Below are positions 24,431 to 32,822 of a DNA stretch of 64,000 nucleotides, piece after piece. The notes under the pieces are model-generated. The model was not told the DNA's origin. It ran no database searches and worked only from the letters and a program-made list of their open reading frames with translations. This DNA comes from Lachnospiraceae bacterium (GTDB lineage: Bacteria > Bacillota > Clostridia > Lachnospirales > Lachnospiraceae): assembly GCA_016288005.1 (NCBI GenBank), contig JAEEXY010000001.1, forward strand, positions 1 through 64,000. Direction: 5' to 3'. Position 1 is the stretch's first letter, and each line of letters starts with the position of its first letter. The position numbers were made by a program, and so were the translations under genes.

Positions 24431-25102
24431 TTGGCGGCAGACGACAGGAATAACGATCGGTTTTCCGAAGGGAGACTGATGACACTTATCAATACGATCG
24501 GTAATTCACTGCTGCTTGGGATATTATTTCTGATCTGCAGTCTCCCGGTCGTTACATTCGGGACCTCGCTGAGTGCTTTTTATTATGCAATGATCAAGAC
24601 TGTGAGGCGTGAGAGAGGATACCCTGTACGGGAATTCTTCTCGGCGTTTAAGCGGAACATACTGAAGGGCATCATCTTTACGGTGCTGCTCGTCCTCGTC
24701 GGATATCTGCTCTTTCTGAACCGGACGATCTACATTACGAAGGACGATCCGAACGGGGCCGCACATACAGCGCTGTGGGTCACGGTTTACGACATCCTGC
24801 TGGTCGTCTGGGCCGCGTTTACGGTCTGGATATTCCCGGTGATATCGAGATTTAAGCTTGAGTTTAAAAAGACGGTTTCGCTGACATTTACGATCGCTGG
24901 CAGGTACTTTTATTTCACGGCTCTGCTCATAGCGGGCTGGGCGCTTACGGTTTATCTGTGCCTTAAGCTTTCGGTGGGATTTACGCTCATCGTTCCCCCG
25001 CTGGCATGCTACGGCTCGACCTACATCATCGAGAGGGCGTTTAAGCGCTTTATCCCGAAACCGTCGGAAAAAGAGGACGGATGGTATTACGACGGGGACT
25101 GA
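24431..25102 (+). CDS. YesL-type (DUF624) membrane protein, first copy
   Basis: The 223-residue protein has about five membrane helices and the DUF624/YesL pattern: LMTLINTIGNSLLLGILFLI, CSLPVVTFGTSLSAFYYAMI and a conserved FFSAFKRN segment. YesL proteins accompany MalFG-type sugar transporters in Firmicutes; their role is not established, though help in transporter assembly or regulation has been suggested. The start is probably TTG 24431, 10 nt after GGAGG; an ATG at 24479 is possible but would remove the usual N-terminal stretch. It is the first gene of the transport locus. Confidence 0.85.
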   Translation: MAADDRNNDRFSEGRLMTLINTIGNSLLLGILFLICSLPVVTFGTSLSAFYYAMIKTVRRERGYPVREFFSAFKRNILKGIIFTVLLVLVGYLLFLNRTIYITKDDPNGAAHTALWVTVYDILLVVWAAFTVWIFPVISRFKLEFKKTVSLTFTIAGRYFYFTALLIAGWALTVYLCLKLSVGFTLIVPPLACYGSTYIIERAFKRFIPKPSEKEDGWYYDGD

Positions 25103-25129
25103 CCCCGACGTGAAAGGCAGGTTTTACTA

Positions 25130-25783
25130 TTGTTTGGCAAATTACTCGATCCCGAAGGACCTTTAAACCGGATCGCGGATATGATAATAGGCTCGTTCCT
25201 TGTGGGACTGTTCACGGTCCTGTGCTCGATCCCGCTGATCACCGCGGGGACCGCGTTCACCGCAGGCTACTACGCGATGGCAAAGTCGGTCAGGCACCAT
25301 GAGGGCTATGTCTGGAAAGAGTATTTCAGATCCTTCGCCCGCAACATCAGGCAGGGGCTAGGGCTCGGCACCGGCTATGTGATAGCCGCGCTGGTCATCG
25401 TTTTTGACTTTGTCTATCTGAAGGAGAGGACGGATTCCTTCGGAGACGCGATGTTCATGATACTCGTGGTCGTTACGCTGATATGGTTCATGACTTTCTT
25501 CTTCGTGTTTTTCGAGCTTTCACGCTTTGACAGAAGAGGCTTCGACATTTTGAAATTCGGCGTGATCACGGCGTTCAGGCATTTTGTTTCGTCGATCGGC
25601 ATCGTTTTGATATTCGCGATCAGCTTTCTGCTGGTATATCTGATGCCATGGGGATTTGCCCTGTTCCCCGGATTTGCGTTTTACGGCGCTACATTCCTTA
25701 TGGAGCGCGTTATGAGGAAATACATGCCTGCTTTCGAGGAGGGCTCGGAAGAGGCGGAGAAATGGTACAACAAAAAGCTTTGA
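25130..25783 (+). CDS. YesL-type (DUF624) membrane protein, second copy
   Basis: The 217-residue paralog of the preceding gene has the same pattern (MFGKLLDPEGPLNRIADMII, FLVGLFTVLCSIPLITAG, EYFRSFARNIRQG). Tandem YesL genes suggest one partner for each of the two permease pairs in this locus, which is my inference. The start is TTG 25130. The protein ends in a charged cytosolic tail, and the next gene begins 13 nt after the stop. Confidence 0.85.
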   Translation: MFGKLLDPEGPLNRIADMIIGSFLVGLFTVLCSIPLITAGTAFTAGYYAMAKSVRHHEGYVWKEYFRSFARNIRQGLGLGTGYVIAALVIVFDFVYLKERTDSFGDAMFMILVVVTLIWFMTFFFVFFELSRFDRRGFDILKFGVITAFRHFVSSIGIVLIFAISFLLVYLMPWGFALFPGFAFYGATFLMERVMRKYMPAFEEGSEEAEKWYNKKL

Positions 25784-25796
25784 AGGAGATCGTACT

Positions 25797-28796
25797 ATGA
25801 AGAACAGGATCGGAATTAAGAGGATGGCGCTGGTCATGGTTATGGCGCTTATTCTTCAGGTGTTCGCTTATTCCGGCGCGATCAGGACCATGGCGGTGAC
25901 GGATATATCCATGGACGATTTCGAGGATACCATCAGCACCTACAATATTGACGATTCAATCCTTTCTTACAACGATTATCGCGCGTCGCACGCATCCGAG
26001 GCCGTTCCCGACAGGACGGTCATCATAGGCGCCGATGCGGTTGTGCGTTATGAGGAGAGCGGCGCTGCGGCCGAGGCAAAGATGATCCCCGCAAATGATC
26101 CGGAGGTCGGAGCGGGAGAGCACCAGAGCGGGAGCAGCATACTGACTTCTGAGGATTCGCTGACGGAGTTTGAGGTTAGTATTCCCGAGACCGGCATGTA
26201 TAATATGTCGCTCGAGTATTTCCCCACAGCGGGCAAGAACTCCGATATCGAGCGCGCGATCTTCATCGACGGAGAGCTGCCTTTCAAGGAGATGTCGCTG
26301 GTCACATTCTCGAGAGTATGGACCGCGAAGGGAGAGCGCCTGACCGGAGCGAACGGCACCACCGTTTATTCCTGGGAAAAGGATAACCAGGGCAACGACG
26401 TCAAGCCCGGCATGCTCGAGGCTCCCGAGTGGCAGACACGTTACGTTTACGACAGCGACGGCTATATCACGACACCTCTGGCCGTTTATCTTACGGCGGG
26501 CACCCATACGGTCACGCTCGTTTCGATCAAGGAACCGGTAATCATCGGCTCGATCATATTTGACAACGCGAAAACAGTTTCATCCTACGCAGAGGTAAAG
26601 GCTGCGTATGATGCGGCGGGTGCAAAGGATACATCGGGAAAGCAGATCCTGATCGAGGCCGAGAACCTTACCAAGGCTTCCTCGCAGATGCTCTATCCCC
26701 AGCAGGACCAGAGCTCGCCCGAGGTTGTTCCGGCCAGCTCAAAGACACTTCTCAACAATACCGTCGGCGGCAATTCATGGAGACTTGTAGGCCAGTGGCT
26801 CGAGTGGCAGTTCGACGTTCCCGATACCGGCTACTACGAGATCACGATGCACGACAAGCAGAACTTCAGCCGCGGCGTTGCCGTATCGAGACGTATATCG
26901 ATCGACGGCGCGGTTCCTTTCTCGGAGCTCGACAACTACGAGTTCGGCTATTCGCAGAACTGGAAGATAGAGACCCTATCGGACGAGAGCGGCGAGCCGT
27001 TCAGGTTCTATCTTGAGGCAGGTTCGCACACGATCCGCATGGAGGTCGTGCTCGGTGATTTCTCAACGATCGTCGGCATGGTCGAGGACGCGGTACAAAG
27101 GCTCAATGACATTTACCGCCGCGTGATCAAGATCACGGGCGTTTCACCCGACAGATACCGTGACTACCAGATCGAATCTTCGCTGCCCGAATTGACCGGA
27201 GACCTGATCGCCACCAGAGACATTTTAAACGCGGCGATCGAGAGACTCGACATCGTTGCGGGCAAGAACTCCGACAAGAAAACGGTGCTGCTCACGATGA
27301 GAGACCAGCTCGACGACCTGATCAAGGATAACGATGATTTCGTTAAGGTCATCAGCTCCTACAAGGTTAACGTCAGAGCCTGCGGTAACTGGATCACACA
27401 GGTTATCAGCCAGCCTCTCGCGCTCGACTCGTTCAGCATTCATTCGGCGGATACCAAGTCAGGCATCTCGAAGTCGAATTTCTTTACGAGAGCGGGACAT
27501 GAGATCAGCAGACTGTTCTACTCATTCGTGATCGACTACAACCAGATCGGTTCGGTAGCCGAGGACAAGGACGCAAAGGTAATCACGCTCTGGATCGGTT
27601 CCGGACGTGACCAGGCAAACGTTATCAAGTCCCTGATCGATGAGACCTTCACCAATAAAAACGGCATCAGCGTTAACGTTCAGCTCGTTGACATGTCGAC
27701 ACTGCTGAAGGCGACCCTCGTGGGAGAGGGCCCCGATGTGGCGATACAGGTAGCAAATACGAACGGCATCGCCGGCGCGGTACTGAATACGGGCAACGAC
27801 ACCCCGGTCAATTACGGCATCAGACACGCTGTGCTCGACCTTACCCGCTTCCCCGACTGGCAGGAGGTGCTGACCAGATTCCCGGATGCGGCATATGAGC
27901 AGTTCATGTACAACGGAGCGCTGTACGCACTTCCCGAGACGATCACCTTCCCCGTTATGTTCTACAGAAAGGACATCTTAAAGGAGATCGGCCTCGAGCT
28001 CCCGACCACATGGGACGACGTTAAGGTAGCGATGTCGGTTCTCTCAAAGAACCAGATGGAGTTCGGCATGCTCCCGAATGAGCAGCTTTTCGCCTCGATT
28101 CTCTATCAGCACGGCGGAAAGTATTACACCGAGGACTCAAAGGCTTCGGCGCTCGACTCCGATATCGCGGTCAACGCGTTCAAGGTATTCTGCAATTACT
28201 ACACGGATTACAAGATAGACCGTTCCACATCCGTTGAGGAACGCTTCCGTACCGGTGAATGCCCGATCATCATTGCGGACTACACCGACTACAACAACTT
28301 CGCGGTATCCGCGCCCGATATCGCCGGACTCTGGAGCTTCACCCGGATACCCGGCATGGTTCAGGAGGACGGCAGCATCGATCATTCGGTGGCATGTACC
28401 GGACTCGCGAGCATGATCATGGCGGATACGGATTATCCCGAAGAGAGCTGGGCATTCATCAAGTGGTGGTCATCGGCCGAGACACAGACGGCTTACGGCC
28501 GCGAGATGGAGTCACTGATGGGTTCGGCGGCACGTGTTCCGACCGCGAACTACGAGGCTTTCACAAACATGAGCTGGCCCGTGAGCGATTTCAGGGCACT
28601 TCAGGAATCGATGCAGTGCGTACGCGGCATACCGCAGGTTCCCGGCGGATATTATTCCTGGCGTAACGTAAACAACGCATTCTACACCGTAGTTACCGAG
28701 ACCGACACAGCTTCACCGCGTGAGGAACTGATGGACAAGGTTATCTACATCAATGCGGAAATAGATTACAAGCGGGCAGAGCTCGGACTTGACTGA
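25797..28796 (+). CDS. Large extracellular solute-binding protein with N-terminal carbohydrate-binding-like domains
   Basis: This 999-residue protein is about twice the length of an ordinary sugar-binding protein. A signal peptide (about 1-33, no lipobox Cys) is followed by two beta-sandwich regions resembling CBM35/CBM6-type modules (about 100-260 and 280-425, with EYFPTAGKNSDIERAIFIDG and TGYYEITMHDKQNFSRGVAV). A helical linker comes next, then a C-terminal family 1 solute-binding domain (about 590-970: LWIGSGRDQANVIKSLIDET, PETITFPVMFYRKDIL, PEESWAFIKWW). It should capture an oligosaccharide and deliver it to the MalFG-type permeases encoded directly downstream. How it stays at the cell surface is unclear. 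Confidence 0.85.
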   Translation: MKNRIGIKRMALVMVMALILQVFAYSGAIRTMAVTDISMDDFEDTISTYNIDDSILSYNDYRASHASEAVPDRTVIIGADAVVRYEESGAAAEAKMIPANDPEVGAGEHQSGSSILTSEDSLTEFEVSIPETGMYNMSLEYFPTAGKNSDIERAIFIDGELPFKEMSLVTFSRVWTAKGERLTGANGTTVYSWEKDNQGNDVKPGMLEAPEWQTRYVYDSDGYITTPLAVYLTAGTHTVTLVSIKEPVIIGSIIFDNAKTVSSYAEVKAAYDAAGAKDTSGKQILIEAENLTKASSQMLYPQQDQSSPEVVPASSKTLLNNTVGGNSWRLVGQWLEWQFDVPDTGYYEITMHDKQNFSRGVAVSRRISIDGAVPFSELDNYEFGYSQNWKIETLSDESGEPFRFYLEAGSHTIRMEVVLGDFSTIVGMVEDAVQRLNDIYRRVIKITGVSPDRYRDYQIESSLPELTGDLIATRDILNAAIERLDIVAGKNSDKKTVLLTMRDQLDDLIKDNDDFVKVISSYKVNVRACGNWITQVISQPLALDSFSIHSADTKSGISKSNFFTRAGHEISRLFYSFVIDYNQIGSVAEDKDAKVITLWIGSGRDQANVIKSLIDETFTNKNGISVNVQLVDMSTLLKATLVGEGPDVAIQVANTNGIAGAVLNTGNDTPVNYGIRHAVLDLTRFPDWQEVLTRFPDAAYEQFMYNGALYALPETITFPVMFYRKDILKEIGLELPTTWDDVKVAMSVLSKNQMEFGMLPNEQLFASILYQHGGKYYTEDSKASALDSDIAVNAFKVFCNYYTDYKIDRSTSVEERFRTGECPIIIADYTDYNNFAVSAPDIAGLWSFTRIPGMVQEDGSIDHSVACTGLASMIMADTDYPEESWAFIKWWSSAETQTAYGREMESLMGSAARVPTANYEAFTNMSWPVSDFRALQESMQCVRGIPQVPGGYYSWRNVNNAFYTVVTETDTASPREELMDKVIYINAEIDYKRAELGLD

Positions 28797-28813
28797 GGAA
28801 GGAGGGCGAATCG

Positions 28814-29755
28814 GTGGATAAAAACAATTATCAGGGTACGGTTTCGACCCTTCCGCGCAGCAGAATGACGCTGTGGGATCAGATGAAGAGGAGCAAGTCC
28901 TCATATCTGATGCTGGCTCCGTATTTCATCCTGTTCTTCTTCTTTACGGTGCTGCCCGTAGGCATGGCGATGATCTTCAGTTTCACTTATTACAACATGC
29001 TGGAGATGCCGCAGTTCATCGGATGGAAGAACTACATCAAGCTTTTCCTTGAGGATGACATTTTCATCAAATCACTCAAGAATACACTGATCCTGGCCGT
29101 TGTAACGGGCCCTGTCAGCTACTTCATGTGCCTGCTCTTCGCATGGATCATCAATGAGTTCAAGGGGTGGCTCAGAGCCTTCCTGACTCTGATATTCTAC
29201 GCGCCTTCGATATGCGGCAACGCATACGTTGTATGGAACCTGATCCTTACCGGAGACCGTTACGGTTATTTAAACGGCCTGCTCTTAAAGCTCGGCATCA
29301 TCGATGAGGCAAAGCTCTGGATGCAGACGGAAAACTACGTGCTTCCGGTGCTCATCATCGTACAGCTGTGGCTGTCGCTCGGTACCGGCTTCCTGACATT
29401 CATCGCAGGTCTGCAGACCGTTGACAAGTCACTCTACGAAGCCGCGGCCCTCGACGGTGTAAAGAACCGCTGGCAGGAGCTCTGGTTCGTAACCCTGCCC
29501 GCGATGAAGCCCCAGCTGATGTTCGGCGCGGTTATGCAGATCACGACTTCGTTCGCCATCTGCGACGTATCGATCAACCTTGCGGGTAATCCTTCCGTCA
29601 ATTACGCGGGAGCCACGGTCGTTACCCACCTGCTCGACTACGGTACCGTACGTTTCGAGATGGGATATGCCTCGGCGATCGCCACGCTGCTGTTCATCCT
29701 GATGGTCGGCAGCAACCAGCTTATTCAGAAGCTCCTCAGAAGGGTGGGTGAGTAA
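28814..29755 (+). CDS. ABC sugar transporter permease, MalF-type (pair 1)
   Basis: The 313-residue inner-membrane protein has six helices and the ABC permease EAA loop in YEAAALDGVKNRWQELWFVTLPAM, where the coupling helix contacts the ATPase. It starts with GTG 28814 after GGAGGG. It pairs with the next gene to form a heterodimeric channel for the solute-binding protein upstream. No ATPase gene is in the locus, so a shared MsmK/UgpC-type ATPase encoded elsewhere is expected. Confidence 0.93.
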   Translation: MDKNNYQGTVSTLPRSRMTLWDQMKRSKSSYLMLAPYFILFFFFTVLPVGMAMIFSFTYYNMLEMPQFIGWKNYIKLFLEDDIFIKSLKNTLILAVVTGPVSYFMCLLFAWIINEFKGWLRAFLTLIFYAPSICGNAYVVWNLILTGDRYGYLNGLLLKLGIIDEAKLWMQTENYVLPVLIIVQLWLSLGTGFLTFIAGLQTVDKSLYEAAALDGVKNRWQELWFVTLPAMKPQLMFGAVMQITTSFAICDVSINLAGNPSVNYAGATVVTHLLDYGTVRFEMGYASAIATLLFILMVGSNQLIQKLLRRVGE

Positions 29756-29757
29756 GC

Positions 29758-30663
29758 ATGGCCAGACACGTTGAAGAATATGTATACGTTAAAAAGGGTC
29801 TTTTCCACAGGAGACCGAAAGAAAAGAAGCTGAACCGCTCGGCTGCGGGCAATACGCTGCTTTTCGTGATAATGGGAATCTGCGGTGTGGCAATGGCAGT
29901 GCCGCTCGTAATGGTAATAAACAACTGTTTAAAGCCTCTCGATGAGCTTTTCCAGTACCCGCCGAGGATTTTCGTAAGAAACCCCACTTTTGAGAACTTC
30001 TCCGATCTGTTCGTCCTGATGAGCGATTCATGGGTGCCTTTCTCGAGATACATCCTGAATACGCTGATAATCACGGGCGGCGGCATGGTCGGACACGTTA
30101 TAATCGCTTCGCTCGCGGCTTATCCGCTGGCAAAGCACAAGTTCCCCGGCAAAAAGATATTGTTCAGTCTGATCGTTATGTCCATGATGTTCTCGTGGCA
30201 GGTAACGCAGACACCTCAGTACATGATCATTTCGTGGCTGCACATCAACAATACCTACCTTGCCCTGATCCTTCCGGCATGCTCCTTCGGTATGGGACTC
30301 TACCTCATGAAGCAGTTCATGGAACAGCTTCCCGATTCTCTGATGGAATCGGCCAGACTCGACGGAGCGAGTGAGTGGACCATCTTCTGGAGCATAGTGA
30401 TGCCAAACGTTAAGCCGGCATGGCTGACACTGGCCATCTTCCAGTTTCAGCAGATGTGGGGAAATACAGGCTCGACCTTCCTTCGCGATGAGCAGCTCAA
30501 GCCCCTGCAGTACGCCCTGTTCCAGATATCGGCGGGCGGTGCCGCACGTGCGGGCGCGGCAGCTGCGGTGACATTCATCATCGCGGCCGTTCCCATCACA
30601 TTCTTCCTGATCTGTCAGAAGAACGTCCTGGAGACGATGACCACTTCCGGTATGAAGGAATGA
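29758..30663 (+). CDS. ABC sugar transporter permease, MalG-type (pair 1)
   Basis: The 301-residue partner permease has the EAA-type loop (MESARLDGASEWTIFWSIVMPNVKP) and six membrane helices after a cytosolic basic N-terminus. Only 2 nt separate it from the MalF-type gene, which implies coupled translation. The C-terminus (QKNVLETMTTSGMKE) is typical of MalG-type subunits. Confidence 0.93.
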   Translation: MARHVEEYVYVKKGLFHRRPKEKKLNRSAAGNTLLFVIMGICGVAMAVPLVMVINNCLKPLDELFQYPPRIFVRNPTFENFSDLFVLMSDSWVPFSRYILNTLIITGGGMVGHVIIASLAAYPLAKHKFPGKKILFSLIVMSMMFSWQVTQTPQYMIISWLHINNTYLALILPACSFGMGLYLMKQFMEQLPDSLMESARLDGASEWTIFWSIVMPNVKPAWLTLAIFQFQQMWGNTGSTFLRDEQLKPLQYALFQISAGGAARAGAAAAVTFIIAAVPITFFLICQKNVLETMTTSGMKE

Positions 30664-30695
30664 TAACGATCAGTATTTAACGAGGAGATAACCTT

Positions 30696-32186
30696 ATGAG
30701 AAAATTGAATAGATTGGCTCGTTTATCTGCCCTGTTGCTTACGGTCGTTATGATCATAAGTCAGGCAGCCGCGACAGGCGCGCGGGCCGATGATATTCCT
30801 TACGATACTTACAATTACGACTACAGAGAGTACATACATTACACTCCGGCGGCGTATGTTCCCAACAAGATCCTCTACGGCAAAAATTTCACATTTGACG
30901 GATTGACCATCGGAGACTTCAAGACTCCCCAGGATATGTGCAAATCCCCGACCGGCGAGGTGTATGTGGCCGACACCGGAAACAACCGCGTCGTGGTCCT
31001 CGACAACGATCTCGACGAAGTGCTCTCGATAATCACGACTTTCGACAACAACGGCAAAGAGGACAAGCTTAACGCTCCTTACGGCGTATGCGTTTCCGAG
31101 AAAGGCAATATCTACATCGCCGATTCGAAGAACAAGAGAGTGGTCGTGCTCGATCCCAATCACAACCTCAAGCAGATCGTTTCGGATCCCAAGTCCGAAT
31201 CGCTCGAGGAAGGCTTCGTTTTCACACCCTATAAGGTAGCTGTTGACTACGCGGACCGTGTTTACGTCATCGCCCAGAACATGTTCGAAGGCATCATGGT
31301 ATTCGAGACCGACGGACAGTTCACCGGTTTCTTCGGAACCATCTCGGTAAAGATCTCACTTTGGGAGAAGTTCTGGAGAAGGCTGGCGACTAAGGAGGAG
31401 AGAGCTAACCAGAAGCTCTTCATCCCTACCGAGTTTACGGGCATAGACGTCGATCCCGAGGGCTTCATCTACGCTACGAACATCACCGATGACGGCATAC
31501 AGGGCGTCAGACGTCTCAATCCTTCAGGACAGGACGTCATCAAAAAAGGCGAGAACGAGAATCTCGGCGGCGACCTGCAGATCAGCGGTACCGGTGATTA
31601 CTACGGACCTTCGCAGTTCACCGACGTCGTTTACAGGGACAAGGGCATCTACTCATGCCTCGACCGCAGGAGAGGCAGGATATTCACCTACGATCATGAG
31701 GGCAACCTGCTCTACATCTTCGGCGGACTCGGCACACAGGTCGGCACGTTCAAGATGCCGGTTGCCATCGAGCAGATCACCGATCGCATATGCGTGCTCG
31801 ATGCCACGATGGGAGCAATCATTTCCTTCAGGGTAACCGAGTACGGCGACAAGATCAACACGGCCGTAGGCCTCCGTTTCGACGGCGATGAAAAAGAAGC
31901 TGTAGCCCTCTGGAACAGGGTTCTCGAACTCGATGAGAACAACGAGCTCGCAAATACCGGTATCGGCAAGGCTTACCTTTCCTCCGGTGATTACGAGAGC
32001 GCGATGAAGTACTTAAAGCTCGGCATGAACCGCGACTATTACTCCATTGCCTATAAGCGCTACAGAAACAACGTGCTTAAGAACAATATAAGCTATTTCC
32101 TGACAGGTGCCGTGGTACTGATACTTGCGATCGTTCTGTTCAGGAAATACAGAAAGCGGAGAAAGGGGGTAATCGACGATGACTAA
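30696..32186 (+). CDS. NHL-repeat protein with TPR segment and C-terminal membrane anchor
   Basis: The 496-residue protein has a signal peptide (about 1-31). An NHL-type beta-propeller follows (about 65-380; repeated blades such as GEVYVADTGNNRVVVLD and GNIYIADSKNKRVVVLD), then a TPR-like helical stretch (about 395-455, AVALWNRVLELDENNELANT) and a C-terminal membrane helix with a basic tail. It should face outward and be anchored at its C-terminus. Its conserved place in the transport locus suggests a scaffold or glycan-binding partner. No catalytic role is evident. It overlaps the next gene by 8 nt. Confidence 0.82.
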   Translation: MRKLNRLARLSALLLTVVMIISQAAATGARADDIPYDTYNYDYREYIHYTPAAYVPNKILYGKNFTFDGLTIGDFKTPQDMCKSPTGEVYVADTGNNRVVVLDNDLDEVLSIITTFDNNGKEDKLNAPYGVCVSEKGNIYIADSKNKRVVVLDPNHNLKQIVSDPKSESLEEGFVFTPYKVAVDYADRVYVIAQNMFEGIMVFETDGQFTGFFGTISVKISLWEKFWRRLATKEERANQKLFIPTEFTGIDVDPEGFIYATNITDDGIQGVRRLNPSGQDVIKKGENENLGGDLQISGTGDYYGPSQFTDVVYRDKGIYSCLDRRRGRIFTYDHEGNLLYIFGGLGTQVGTFKMPVAIEQITDRICVLDATMGAIISFRVTEYGDKINTAVGLRFDGDEKEAVALWNRVLELDENNELANTGIGKAYLSSGDYESAMKYLKLGMNRDYYSIAYKRYRNNVLKNNISYFLTGAVVLILAIVLFRKYRKRRKGVIDDD

Positions 32187-32811
32187 GGCTTTTTCGAAAG
32201 AGAAGTGGAGTTATCTGTTCTACACCCTGACTCATCCGGTTGACGGCTATTACTGGATCAGGCATGAGGAAAGAGGCAGCGTTCCGCTCGCGTTCCTTAT
32301 GGTTTTCCTGTTCAGCGCCGCTTTCTCGGCAAACAGACTGCTCGCGAGCTTTGTGGTCAACGACCTTGACCCGAGGAGCGTCGACTCACTGTATGAGCTG
32401 CTCGGCGTGCTCGCTTTCTACATCCTTCTCTGCGTCAGCAACTGGTCGATCACCTGCCTCATGGGCGGCGAGGGCCGTATGAAGGATATCCTGATCGCGG
32501 TCGGATACGGCACGATGCCGATCACCATCGGTCTGGTGCTCACCACGATCATCAGCCAGTTCCTCGCGGATGAGGAGCAGGCGTTTTACTCGATCATTCT
32601 GGGCGTATGCGTTGCCTGGGGCGTGATCATGATCATAATCGGCATAATGCAGGTTCACAATTTCTCTGTCGGCAAGACACTCGGAACGCTGATACTTACA
32701 TTCCTTGCGATGCTGATCATCGTGTTCCTCGCGCTTCTGCTCAGCAACCTGATCGGTAAGGTATACAACTTCTTCCACAGTGTATACACCGAGATAATAT
32801 TCAGAGGCTAG
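32179..32811 (+). CDS. Yip1-family-like integral membrane protein
   Basis: The 210-residue protein has a short soluble N-terminus (TLTHPVDGYYWIRHEERGS) and five predicted membrane helices, the layout of bacterial Yip1/DUF1282-type proteins. Its function is unknown. An 8-nt overlap with the NHL gene and an 11-nt gap to the DUF5696-type gene mean that the three are probably made together, perhaps as one membrane complex beside the transporter. Confidence 0.75.
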   Translation: MTKAFSKEKWSYLFYTLTHPVDGYYWIRHEERGSVPLAFLMVFLFSAAFSANRLLASFVVNDLDPRSVDSLYELLGVLAFYILLCVSNWSITCLMGGEGRMKDILIAVGYGTMPITIGLVLTTIISQFLADEEQAFYSIILGVCVAWGVIMIIIGIMQVHNFSVGKTLGTLILTFLAMLIIVFLALLLSNLIGKVYNFFHSVYTEIIFRG

Positions 32812-32822
32812 GGAGGTAGGAC